The notes under the pieces: generated by a model
What the model saw: the letters and a program-made list of their open reading frames with translations, nothing else
Told to the model about the DNA's origin: nothing
Database searches by the model: none
In this document: positions 1 to 5,738 of the stretch, piece after piece
How the letters are laid out: every line of letters starts with the position of its first letter
Numbering within the stretch: position 1 is the first letter of the stretch
Source: Kiritimatiellia bacterium
GTDB taxonomy: Bacteria; Verrucomicrobiota; Kiritimatiellia; UBA8416; JAIOPI01
DNA length: 8,495 bases
Direction: 5' to 3'
Assembly (NCBI GenBank): GCA_028822745.1
Contig: JAPKCZ010000063.1
Location: 1 to 8,495, forward strand
Translations under genes and position numbers: made by a program

Positions 1-21
1 AGAAATCGAAATGCCTTCTAT

Positions 22-40
22 ATGTGCTACTCGGTCACAT
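22..40. promoter_or_regulatory. Weak inverted repeat upstream of the permease gene
   Basis: The first 140 bases hold no gene that I can support. ATGTG at 22-26 and CACAT at 36-40 form a 5-base inverted repeat with a 9-base centre, which could be an operator for a metal-responsive repressor of the permease. The arms are short and such a repeat is common by chance. A T-run lies at 51-57, and TACTAT at 74-79 is a possible -10 box, but no convincing -35 box is correctly spaced from it. Treat this as a pointer only. Confidence 0.15.
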
Positions 41-130
41 CATCGTTGATTTTTTTCTGATCGAAGCCAGCTTGTACTATCATTACCCAGATGTTTCACA
101 CGTCATCCGCTGGTTGACGCCGACCCCATG

Positions 131-135
131 AGGAG
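131..135 (+). promoter_or_regulatory. Ribosome binding site of the permease gene
   Basis: AGGAG lies five bases before a GTG codon at 141. It is the only good Shine-Dalgarno match near the 5' end of this reading frame and decides in favour of the GTG start, ahead of the first internal ATG at residue 19. Confidence 0.75.
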
Positions 136-140
136 CCCAC

Positions 141-1190
141 GTGGCCCAATATGTTGAAAAGTTGATAGCGGAGTTTTGGTTCGTGCTAGCAAGCATGGCC
201 CCGTATCTATTGTTCGGATTTTTGATTGCTAGTGTGCTTTCTGTTTTTCTTAAAGCGTCCTTTGTACGAGAACGGTTCGGTAAAGGCGGTTTTCGTGAAG
301 TTGTTGTGGCTTCGTTGATGGGCGTTCCCTTGCCGCTGTGCTCTTGCGGCGTTCTTCCCGTTGCCGCATCGCTTCGTGAACAGGGAGCCACACGGGGCGC
401 GACGCTCTCCTTCTTGACGTCAACGCCCCAAACGGGCGTTGATAGCATCGCGATCACCTATTCACTCTTGGGACCCATTTTTACGATTGTAAAAGTTGGT
501 GTCGCCTTTGTGTCTGGTGTCTTTTGCGGGTCTCTCGTGGATCGTTTTGGAGGGCAAGATCCTACGGTCGAGGATCGGCGTGTCGTGGAGCCTTCTTCTA
601 TCGCCGATTCGGTCCCATTACCGAAGACGGTTCGACTTCGTCATGGGCTGCGGCATGGCTTCGTTACCGTCGCCTGCAGCATCGCATGGGCAACCTTGAT
701 CGGCGTGTTTCTGGCGGCCGTGTTGACCACATTTATACCGCCGAATCTGTTGACTGGGATTGCGGAACACAGGGGGTGGACCATGTTCGCCATGCTCGTG
801 GTCGGCATACCCCTGTACGTCTGCTCCAGCGGGTCGGTTCCGCTCGCCTATGCCTTTATGGCGACGGGGATCAGCCCCGGTGCGGCGTTGGTATTTTTAA
901 TTGTCGGGCCGGCAACCAATATGGCAACGGTGACAACCGTCTGGAAGCTACTCGGCGGACGATCCGTTCTGCTATACTTGGGATCGCTTACCTTTTGTGC
1001 CATCCTGGCCGGTTACGGTTTTGATTTTCTGCTCCTTCGGTCTGGTGTCGAGAGCATGCCGAAGGCCCATGGCATCCATCTGGGGTTCTGGAGTCACGTG
1101 AGTGCTGTTGTGCTTTTGGTTGTGTTTGCGACAGCACTTGCAAATCGTCGAAAAGCAAAAAACGAGCGCAGCGAAGGCGCGCTTACGTAA
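141..1190 (+). CDS. SO_0444/ArsP-like permease, putative metal or metalloid efflux transporter
   Basis: This is a 349-residue inner-membrane permease of the DUF318/ArsP superfamily, closest in its motifs to the SO_0444 group, whose members are annotated as Cu/Zn efflux transporters. The protein shows two related halves. In the first, PLPLCSCGVLP (about residues 64-73) is followed by a segment with SFLTSTPQTGVDS (90-102). In the second, PLYVCSSGSVPLA (224-236) is followed by VGPATNM (255-261). Hydrophobic segments lie near residues 12-36, 53-80, 104-130, 174-198, 213-240, 245-268, 275-298 and 316-335, with a charged loop at about 135-170. Cys67, Cys69 and Cys228 are candidate metal ligands. 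The start is GTG with AGGAG five bases upstream. The length fits the family; there is no His-rich C-terminal tail. The gene stands alone on the + strand and ends nine bases from the end of the convergent kinase gene. Membership of the superfamily is clear; the substrate (Cu, Zn, As or other) is inferred. Confidence 0.85.
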   Translation: MAQYVEKLIAEFWFVLASMAPYLLFGFLIASVLSVFLKASFVRERFGKGGFREVVVASLMGVPLPLCSCGVLPVAASLREQGATRGATLSFLTSTPQTGVDSIAITYSLLGPIFTIVKVGVAFVSGVFCGSLVDRFGGQDPTVEDRRVVEPSSIADSVPLPKTVRLRHGLRHGFVTVACSIAWATLIGVFLAAVLTTFIPPNLLTGIAEHRGWTMFAMLVVGIPLYVCSSGSVPLAYAFMATGISPGAALVFLIVGPATNMATVTTVWKLLGGRSVLLYLGSLTFCAILAGYGFDFLLLRSGVESMPKAHGIHLGFWSHVSAVVLLVVFATALANRRKAKNERSEGALT

Positions 1191-1199
1191 AGATAGGAG

Positions 1200-1976
1200 C
1201 TATTCGGCTGCCGTGTCACACGCGGGTAACAGCAGGCGTAGTCGTGTGCCTTTACCCGGACTGGAGTCGAGCTGCACAGCGCCTTGATGGGCCCATGCAA
1301 CACCGAGTACGACAGGTAGGCCCATGCCTTCGGCTCGAATTTTTGTTGTAAAAAACGGATCGAAAGCGTTAAACGTGACCTCATCTGCCATGCCGGGACC
1401 CGAGTCGCTTACTTCAAAATAGACGTACTGATCCGCATGCAAATCAACGTTGTGGATATTGGGGACCGACTCATCGGTACGTGAAATGACGCCGCAGGAG
1501 ACGTTAATTACTCCTGGCAAATCTGCCAGCGCTTCCGTTGCGTTGATGACGAGATTTGCCAGCGACAGGGTTAGTAATTTCTCATCGACATGGATGGCGG
1601 GGCAGGGGGCAATAGGTGTTACGCTGACGCGTACTTGACCCTTGGCGAGAGATTGGAGAGCCGCCATTTGCTGTTGCAGAAACGCTTCGGGGACAAGTCT
1701 TTTGGGTTCTAGGTATGTTTGCCCTGCAAAAATTTGGATGCGCTGTGTCAGTCCAAGCGATGCTTCTGACAGTGATTGGATTTGGTGGACGCTTTTGAGA
1801 TAGGGGGTGTCGTCCGCGCACTGGGCCAGAATGAGCTCGTTATTCCCTTGGATGGCGGCAAGGAAATTGTTGAAATCATGCGCCATTCCCCCTGCCATGC
1901 GCATGAGGCTTTGCGCCTTCAGGCGTTGAAATCGCGGCTCAAAATGATTTTCCTTGGACGGAGTTGTCATGACCAC
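1200..1976 (-). CDS. Soluble sensor-less histidine kinase (NtrB-like core)
   Basis: This 258-residue protein contains only the transmitter part of a two-component histidine kinase. The H-box MAHDFNN places the phospho-accepting His at residue 33 and is typical of NtrB-like and hybrid kinases. The ATPase domain follows: N-box LANLVINATEAL with Asn141 and Asn145, G1 box DSGPG (191-195), F box FDPFFTTK (205-212) and G2 box GMGL (217-220). The motif before the G2 box reads AEGMGLP where GTGLGLS is usual, a mild departure. No transmembrane segment, PAS or GAF domain, or receiver domain is present, so input must come from a partner protein or the cytoplasm. The start is ambiguous: GTG at 1976 or ATG at 1970, neither with an ideal ribosome binding site. 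Both overlap the end of the upstream phosphatidyltransferase gene (38 bases from the GTG), which suggests translational coupling. No response regulator gene is in the window. The family call is secure; the target is unknown. Confidence 0.85.
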   Translation of the reverse strand: MVMTTPSKENHFEPRFQRLKAQSLMRMAGGMAHDFNNFLAAIQGNNELILAQCADDTPYLKSVHQIQSLSEASLGLTQRIQIFAGQTYLEPKRLVPEAFLQQQMAALQSLAKGQVRVSVTPIAPCPAIHVDEKLLTLSLANLVINATEALADLPGVINVSCGVISRTDESVPNIHNVDLHADQYVYFEVSDSGPGMADEVTFNAFDPFFTTKIRAEGMGLPVVLGVAWAHQGAVQLDSSPGKGTRLRLLLPACDTAAE

Positions 1977-2616
1977 CTGCCGTGCTTTCGCTTGAATCGG
2001 TTTCAGAGATACTGGCCGATTTCTTCAAATATGGCCAATACCATTTTGTGTAAGTGTAGATTGATACGAAATTGATTATCAGAGCGACACCTTCACACGT
2101 GTATATAACAGGCGTCGAAATGAAGTCGACAGGGGATTCCTCAAAGAGATATATCAACCCGATTAGCGGAAAATTGATAAACGTTCTGAGTTTCCCAATG
2201 AAATGGGCACCTCCTGGTACGTTGTAAAGTGATCCAATCGAACGTAAGAAGGTCACCCACTGATCTCGAGAGAGAAAACAGACGGTCATGGCTAAGAGGA
2301 TGATCGCGTGTTCGGTGTTGCCGTTCTGCGTCGCTACAAACACAAGCAGCGGCAGGCTGGCCAGATAGAAAAATTTATCCATCAATGGATCAGCATTGGC
2401 GCCGAATTCCGTACACACTCCGAAACGTCTGGCTAAATACCCATCGAATAGGTCCGTTACAGCCGACATAGCCAGGGCGACAATCGAAGCAATGAACAGC
2501 CCTGTGGAGGGTTGTTTCGTGTACACAATTGCGCCAGCAAAGAAGAGCATAACCAGAGGGAATCTGGCCATGGTCAGCGCTGTAACGAGTCCCAGCTTGG
2601 CGGCGCGTCTGGCCAC
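1939..2616 (-). CDS. CDP-alcohol phosphatidyltransferase, PgsA-like
   Basis: This is a 225-residue integral membrane enzyme of the CDP-alcohol phosphatidyltransferase family, which moves a phosphatidyl group from CDP-diacylglycerol to an alcohol. The family signature D-x2-DG-x2-AR-x8-G-x3-D-x3-D is complete: Asp55, Asp58-Gly59, Ala62-Arg63, Gly72, Asp76 and Asp80, which form the metal-binding active site. Downstream, RDQWVTFLR (117-125) and GKLRT (141-145) resemble the RE-x-LR and GK-x-KT segments of PgsA, favouring glycerol-3-phosphate as acceptor (phosphatidylglycerophosphate synthase), although other acceptors cannot be excluded. Hydrophobic segments lie near residues 10-32, 38-54, 83-96, 103-116, 148-160 and 170-188. 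The last 30 residues are a polar Ser-rich tail, longer than usual for PgsA. The start is GTG with GGAGAG seven bases upstream. It lies 66 bases after tsf and overlaps the kinase gene by 38 bases. Confidence 0.85.
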   Translation of the reverse strand: MARRAAKLGLVTALTMARFPLVMLFFAGAIVYTKQPSTGLFIASIVALAMSAVTDLFDGYLARRFGVCTEFGANADPLMDKFFYLASLPLLVFVATQNGNTEHAIILLAMTVCFLSRDQWVTFLRSIGSLYNVPGGAHFIGKLRTFINFPLIGLIYLFEESPVDFISTPVIYTCEGVALIINFVSIYTYTKWYWPYLKKSASISETDSSESTAGGHDNSVQGKSF

Positions 2617-2623
2617 GTGGCTA

Positions 2624-2629
2624 CTCTCC
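2624..2629 (-). promoter_or_regulatory. Ribosome binding site of the PgsA-like gene
   Basis: GGAGAG on the minus strand ends seven bases before the GTG at 2616. It supports this GTG as the start; the protein has no better-placed ATG before the first membrane segment. Confidence 0.6.
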
Positions 2630-2643
2630 GGAGCAAGGTGTTG

Positions 2644-2666
2644 GGCGACTCCAACGTGGAGCCGCC
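2644..2666 (-). promoter_or_regulatory. Strong stem-loop between tsf and the PgsA-like gene
   Basis: On the minus strand GGCGGCTCCA (2666-2657) pairs with TGGAGTCGCC (2653-2644) around the three-base loop CGT. All ten positions pair, one as G-U. The stem begins 16 bases after the tsf stop codon. No T-run follows (the next bases are CAACACC), so it is not a typical intrinsic terminator. It may be an attenuator, an RNA-processing or stability element, or a factor-assisted termination site that lowers expression of the lipid and kinase genes relative to rpsB-tsf. The structure is seen in the sequence; its role is inferred. Confidence 0.55.
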
Positions 2667-2682
2667 TACAAGTAAATCGTCT

Positions 2683-3519
2683 TCAGGCGCCCATTTGGTA
2701 GCGCTTGAATTTACGAATTTCGATGGTGTCACCGAGCGCTTTTCCTGTCTCGCTCAGCAATTCAGTGATGGTCTGTTTGGGTTCTTTGACAAACCCTTGA
2801 TTCAAAAAGCAAATTTCTTGGTAAAACTTACGAATCTTACCTGCAACGATTTTTTCGATGATCTGTTCAGGTTTTCCTTCAACCTGTTTGGCGAAGATTG
2901 CCTTCTCACTCGTGACTTCCGCTTCTGGGACTTCGTCGTCCTTCAGGAAGCGAGGGCTCGCTGCGGCGGCATGTAGGCAAAGGTCTTTCAGAAGTTGCTG
3001 AAAGGCTTCGCTGGTGGTGCTCTCTGTTTTTGTGCAACCAATATCGATCAGCACGCCGATCTTACTGTTGGAATGGACATAGGCACCCACGGCGCCTGTG
3101 CCGGATACGGTGTAGCGTTCGTTACGGGGGATGACGATGTTTTCGCCGACTTCGGCAATTTTCGCGGTGACTTCTTCTTTGTTCTCTTCGCCCAAGTTGC
3201 CATCTGTGTCACATGCACGCTCAGCGAGTGAGGCGACAAAGGTGATGAACTCATCGTTGCGAGCAACGAAGTCGGTTTCGCAGTTCACTTCGACGAGTGA
3301 GACGGTACTGCCGTCGCTGCTCGTGGCACTTGCTATCAAACCCTGGTTGGCGGCGCGGTCTGCTTTTTTCGCTGCGACGGCTACGCCGCGTTCGCGCAGC
3401 AGAATACCGGCCTTCGTGATGTCGCCTTCGGCTTCAACGAGTGCGCGTTTACAATCCATCATGCTGACGTTGGTCGCGTCGCGAAGTTCTTTGACCTGTG
3501 ATGCGGTAATAGTGGCCAT
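2683..3519 (-). CDS. tsf: Translation elongation factor Ts
   Basis: EF-Ts is the cytoplasmic guanine-nucleotide exchange factor that recycles EF-Tu from the GDP to the GTP form. The 278-residue product is close to the usual length of about 280. The N-terminal UBA-like domain (residues 1-45) includes LRDATNVSMMDCKRAL (12-27), and the EF-Tu contact motif TDFVARN is at 82-88. The C-terminal part carries the family segment GKPEQIIEKIVAGKIRKFY, followed by LNQGFVKEP. The start is ATG with AGGAG (3527-3531) seven bases upstream. It follows rpsB by 109 bases on the same strand, the standard bacterial order. No missing residues or frameshifts were seen. Confidence 0.97.
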   Translation of the reverse strand: MATITASQVKELRDATNVSMMDCKRALVEAEGDITKAGILLRERGVAVAAKKADRAANQGLIASATSSDGSTVSLVEVNCETDFVARNDEFITFVASLAERACDTDGNLGEENKEEVTAKIAEVGENIVIPRNERYTVSGTGAVGAYVHSNSKIGVLIDIGCTKTESTTSEAFQQLLKDLCLHAAAASPRFLKDDEVPEAEVTSEKAIFAKQVEGKPEQIIEKIVAGKIRKFYQEICFLNQGFVKEPKQTITELLSETGKALGDTIEIRKFKRYQMGA

Positions 3520-3604
3520 GAATAGTCTCCTGTGAAGGACTCGTCCACTGTGTGTGGAATTCGAGTTGGTTTATCTAATGTGTATGGTTGGTGCGATAGA
3601 TGGC

Positions 3605-3620
3605 GCTCGCGTTAGCGAGC
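3605..3620 (-). promoter_or_regulatory. Stem-loop in the rpsB-tsf intergenic region
   Basis: GCTCGC and GCGAGC form a six-base perfect stem around the loop TAAC, beginning eight bases after the rpsB stop codon. No T-run follows, so it is unlikely to be a simple terminator. An attenuator or processing site between rpsB and tsf is known in E. coli and would be a reasonable role, but that is inference. Confidence 0.4.
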
Positions 3621-3628
3621 CCATTGAT

Positions 3629-4765
3629 TTACGTCGCAACTTCTTCTTCGGCAGCAGGTTCTGCCGCGGCTTCTGCTTTTGGTTTGGCTTCAGGAGCTTC
3701 TTCTGCCTTCGCAGCTTTGGGTTCCGCAGCGGGTTCAACTGGTGCTGCTTCTGCCTTTTTAGCTTTCGGTTCCGCGGCCTTTTTAGGCGGTGCAGTTTTT
3801 TCTTTTTCAGCTTTGGCTTTAGGCTCAGCCTTTTTGGCAGGCTTCTCTTTGTCAGCTTCAGCAGGTTGCGCGGCCTTTTCAGCTTTCTTCGCATCGGCCT
3901 CGGCCTTCTTCGCAGCGGCGGCAGCCTTCTTGGCTTCCGCTTTTGCTTCGTCTTCGGCCTTACGTTTGGCTTCTTCTGCTTGGCGTGCTTCTTCCGCAGC
4001 TTTGGCTTCTTCGGCAGCTTTGGCGGCCAGTTCGGCAGCAACGCGGGACCATTCGGCACGCGCCTTTTTGGCAACGCCAATCGTGGCGTCAGCGATCAAA
4101 CGAATGGCGCGGATGGCGTCATCGTTTCCTGGGATAGGGTAGGCAATGTGGTCAGGGTTACAGTTCGTGTCAACAATGGCGATAACCGGAATTCCGAGTG
4201 CCTTCGCTTCTGCGACAGCAATGGATTCACGGTTCACGTCGACGACGAAGAGGCATTCCGGCATGTTGACCATGTCTGCAACACCTGAGACGTTGCGGCG
4301 TAGCTTTTCAAGTGCGCGGCGCTTTTTTGAAGCTTCCTGCTTAGGAAGATCTCCGAAATCGTTGTCACCTTCCAGTGCTTCGTATTCGCGCATACGTTTG
4401 ACGCTCTTACGAATCGTGGCGTTGTTGGTGAGTGTTCCGCCTAACCAGCGAGTGGTGACGTAATGCTGTCCGGTTTCGATGGCGGTTTCTTTGATAATCT
4501 GCTGGGCTTGCTTCTTCGTTCCGACAAATAGGATGTTCTTTCCGCTCGAAACGACGCTGTAGACATAGTCCATTGCTTCTTCAAGCATGACCAACGTCTT
4601 GGACAGATCAATAATATGGATGCCGCCGCGCTTATCGAAGATATAGCGTTTCATTTTCGGGTTCCAGCGCTTTGTCTGGTGGCCGAAGTGTAATCCTGCG
4701 TTCAGTAGGTCCCGAACGCCGATGGTCTGTGCCTGTTCTGTGTCTTTAGTTGCTTCTTTGGTCAC
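3629..4765 (-). CDS. rpsB: 30S ribosomal protein S2 with long Lys/Ala/Glu-rich C-terminal extension
   Basis: S2 is a component of the head of the 30S ribosomal subunit. Residues 14 to about 233 form a normal S2 core: GLHFGHQTKRWNPKM (24-38), RGGIHIIDLSKT (46-57), VGTKKQA (81-87), TRWLGGTLTN (105-114), and the second signature AIVDTNCNP with IPGNDDAIRAI (196-204 and 211-221). The protein is 378 residues long, whereas S2 is usually about 240-260. The extra part is a low-complexity tail: about 238-300 is a highly charged helix-like run of Ala, Glu and Lys, and about 301-378 is a Pro-containing Lys/Ala/Glu segment resembling a histone H1 tail in composition. The start is GTG with AGGAG six bases upstream (4772-4776). 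It is the first gene of the rpsB-tsf pair and has a long leader with a stem-loop. Confidence 0.97.
   Translation of the reverse strand: MTKEATKDTEQAQTIGVRDLLNAGLHFGHQTKRWNPKMKRYIFDKRGGIHIIDLSKTLVMLEEAMDYVYSVVSSGKNILFVGTKKQAQQIIKETAIETGQHYVTTRWLGGTLTNNATIRKSVKRMREYEALEGDNDFGDLPKQEASKKRRALEKLRRNVSGVADMVNMPECLFVVDVNRESIAVAEAKALGIPVIAIVDTNCNPDHIAYPIPGNDDAIRAIRLIADATIGVAKKARAEWSRVAAELAAKAAEEAKAAEEARQAEEAKRKAEDEAKAEAKKAAAAAKKAEADAKKAEKAAQPAEADKEKPAKKAEPKAKAEKEKTAPPKKAAEPKAKKAEAAPVEPAAEPKAAKAEEAPEAKPKAEAAAEPAAEEEVAT
3632..4066 (-). repeat. Low-complexity coding region for the S2 tail
   Basis: These 435 bases encode residues 234-378 of S2. The DNA is an irregular mix of Ala (GCN), Lys (AAG/AAA) and Glu (GAA/GAG) codons with near-repeats such as AAGAAGGC and AAAGCTGAA. 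It lacks stops in several frames, which produces long false reading frames on both strands between about 3554 and 4288. No exact long tandem unit was found by eye; the region could nevertheless expand or contract by slippage. Confidence 0.7.
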
Positions 4766-4771
4766 GATGTA

Positions 4772-4776
4772 CTCCT
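4772..4776 (-). promoter_or_regulatory. Ribosome binding site of rpsB
   Basis: AGGAG on the minus strand lies six bases before the GTG start at 4765. It fixes the start 13 codons before the conserved beginning of S2, despite the non-ATG codon. Confidence 0.75.
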
Positions 4777-4783
4777 GTTAAGG

Positions 4784-4810
4784 CCGAACGATATTCTGCT
4801 CTACGTTCGG
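4784..4810 (-). promoter_or_regulatory. Stem-loop in the rpsB leader
   Basis: CCGAACG and CGTTCGG form a perfect seven-base stem around a 13-base loop. The stem ends seven bases before the AGGAG ribosome binding site of rpsB. A second possible small hairpin (ATCCC/GGGAT, 4825-4840) lies upstream. In E. coli S2 represses its own operon through a structured rpsB leader, so this is a candidate S2-binding site. The stem is visible; binding is inferred. Confidence 0.4.
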
Positions 4811-4902
4811 AATCCGCTTTGGCAATCCCCGTGACGGGATGCACTCGCTTCTTGTTGGACAGGCGCTTTGCACCCGGCAGAACCAACGATGGTTAAACAG
4901 GA

Positions 4903-4930
4903 AACGTATCACGCGCGTGAAATTACTCAA
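4903..4930 (-). promoter_or_regulatory. Candidate rpsB promoter with an embedded 12-base palindrome
   Basis: On the minus strand TTGAGT (4930-4925) and TACGTT (4908-4903) are separated by 16 bases and match the -35 and -10 consensus at four and three of six positions. It would start a transcript near 4896 with a leader of about 130 bases. The spacer contains the perfect palindrome TCACGCGCGTGA (4909-4920), which would suit an operator. The promoter match is modest. Confidence 0.3.
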
Positions 4931-5179
4931 GGGAAAAAGGGTCTTTCTGTATAATTTCAGCGCCTGTGCTCACCTGCGCATGGAGGTAGCTCTGACCTAT
5001 CCAGAGATCCGACACACGCGCATTGGCATCGAATAGGCGAAGGAGAAGATTTACCACTCGCTGCGCTTGAGACACGGAGGTACGGAGACGTCTGCCACGC
5101 AGCTGGGGGGCATGGTTTCCGAAATATTAAGAAATGCATTTTCTTATGCTCGCTGTTCGGCCCTCAGGGAGGGTCGTGA

Positions 5180-5189
5180 CACGCGCGTG
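5180..5189. repeat. Second copy of the CACGCGCGTG palindrome
   Basis: CACGCGCGTG lies two bases beyond the trmL stop codon and repeats the core of the 12-base palindrome at 4909-4920. A half-related CACGCGC is at 5015-5021. Two copies in 280 bases may be a protein-binding site or simple chance in a GC-rich setting. Confidence 0.3.
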
Positions 5190-5191
5190 GA

Positions 5192-5653
5192 CTATGATGA
5201 GCGCGCGATAGTGCCCTGACGAAGGCATTCATAGGCAACGACGGACACAGCGTTGGATAGATTTAGCGTGCGGGAATGTTTGCCCGGCATTGGGATGATG
5301 CACAGATTATCCGCGTATTCCCCGTAGAGGGAATGCGGAAGGCCGGACGATTCATTGCCGAAAACCAGATGGCTTGCCTGGTTAAGGGCCGTGTCGTAGA
5401 TGGTTTTCGTACCTCGTGAGCTGAGAAAAGCCATGCTACTCGGTGTCTCTGCCTCCATGAAATTTTCCCATGACGCATGTTCGGTGATGTCAATGTGCTC
5501 CCAGTAATCCAGTGCCGCGCGTCTCACGTGTGCTTCGCTGAGGGAAAATCCGAGCGGGTGGATGAGGTGCAGTCGGGCATCGAGGCAAACGCAGACGCGT
5601 CCGATGGCGCCCGTATTGTGCGGAATTTCAGGCGCCACGAGGACGATGTTCAT
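5192..5653 (-). CDS. trmL: tRNA (cytidine/uridine-34-2'-O)-methyltransferase TrmL
   Basis: TrmL is a small SPOUT-class enzyme that uses S-adenosylmethionine to 2'-O-methylate the wobble nucleotide of tRNA-Leu species. The 153-residue product has all three SPOUT motifs: PEIPHNTGAIGR (8-19), LVFGNESSGLP (96-106), and IPMPGKHSRTLNLSNAV (120-136) leading into the knot helix. The length agrees with the family (E. coli about 157). I chose ATG 5653 because MNIVLVAPEIP aligns with the usual N-terminus of the family. ATG 5665 adds four residues, and the frame stays open upstream to 5803, but that extension is Ser/Lys-rich and overlaps the recombinase-like gene by 65 bases. Neither ATG has a clear ribosome binding site. 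The gene lies 85 bases after the recombinase-like gene on the same strand and may share its transcript. Confidence 0.9.
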   Translation of the reverse strand: MNIVLVAPEIPHNTGAIGRVCVCLDARLHLIHPLGFSLSEAHVRRAALDYWEHIDITEHASWENFMEAETPSSMAFLSSRGTKTIYDTALNQASHLVFGNESSGLPHSLYGEYADNLCIIPMPGKHSRTLNLSNAVSVVAYECLRQGTIARSS

Positions 5654-5738
5654 CCGGTCAGGCATCAACAAGGCCCAATCACAGTGAGGCAAGTTCGCTT
5701 TCGAGTCGCTCAAGTTTCGTTTTGATGCGCTTGATTTA

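Larger units (their letters stand above)
4766..5191. other. Non-coding region between trmL and rpsB
   Basis: These 426 bases separate two minus-strand genes. The part near rpsB holds the ribosome binding site, leader stem-loop and candidate promoter described separately. The part near trmL holds CACGCGCGTG at 5180-5189, a 4-base stem CCCT/AGGG near 5161-5173, and an AT-rich 7-base inverted repeat TAAGAAA/TTTCTTA around 5138-5156 with no T-run after it. TATAAT at 4950-4955 on the + strand has no good -35 box. The short reading frames here (for example 4839-5036 on + and 4957-5139 on -) show no recognisable domain and no convincing start signals. A small RNA cannot be excluded. Confidence 0.5.

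Noticed and set aside
3571..4080. A 169-residue Lys/Pro/Arg-rich reading frame on the minus strand that resembles a histone-like protein
   Set aside because: It is the +1 frame of the low-complexity S2 tail, starts inside rpsB, and owes its length to the repeat composition. No ribosome binding site or frameshift signal was seen.
3554..4288. Long Phe/Arg-rich and Ala/Ser-rich reading frames on the + strand (3554-4288, 3600-4142)
   Set aside because: Both are antisense images of the Ala/Lys/Glu codons of rpsB, with biased composition and no domain.
4839..5036. A 65-codon + strand reading frame in the gap upstream of rpsB
   Set aside because: There is no ribosome binding site or recognisable domain, and it runs antisense through the probable rpsB promoter and leader.
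5138..5173. A possible terminator after trmL (CCCT/AGGG stem and AT-rich inverted repeat)
   Set aside because: The first stem is only four bases, and the second has no GC pairs and no T-run after it.
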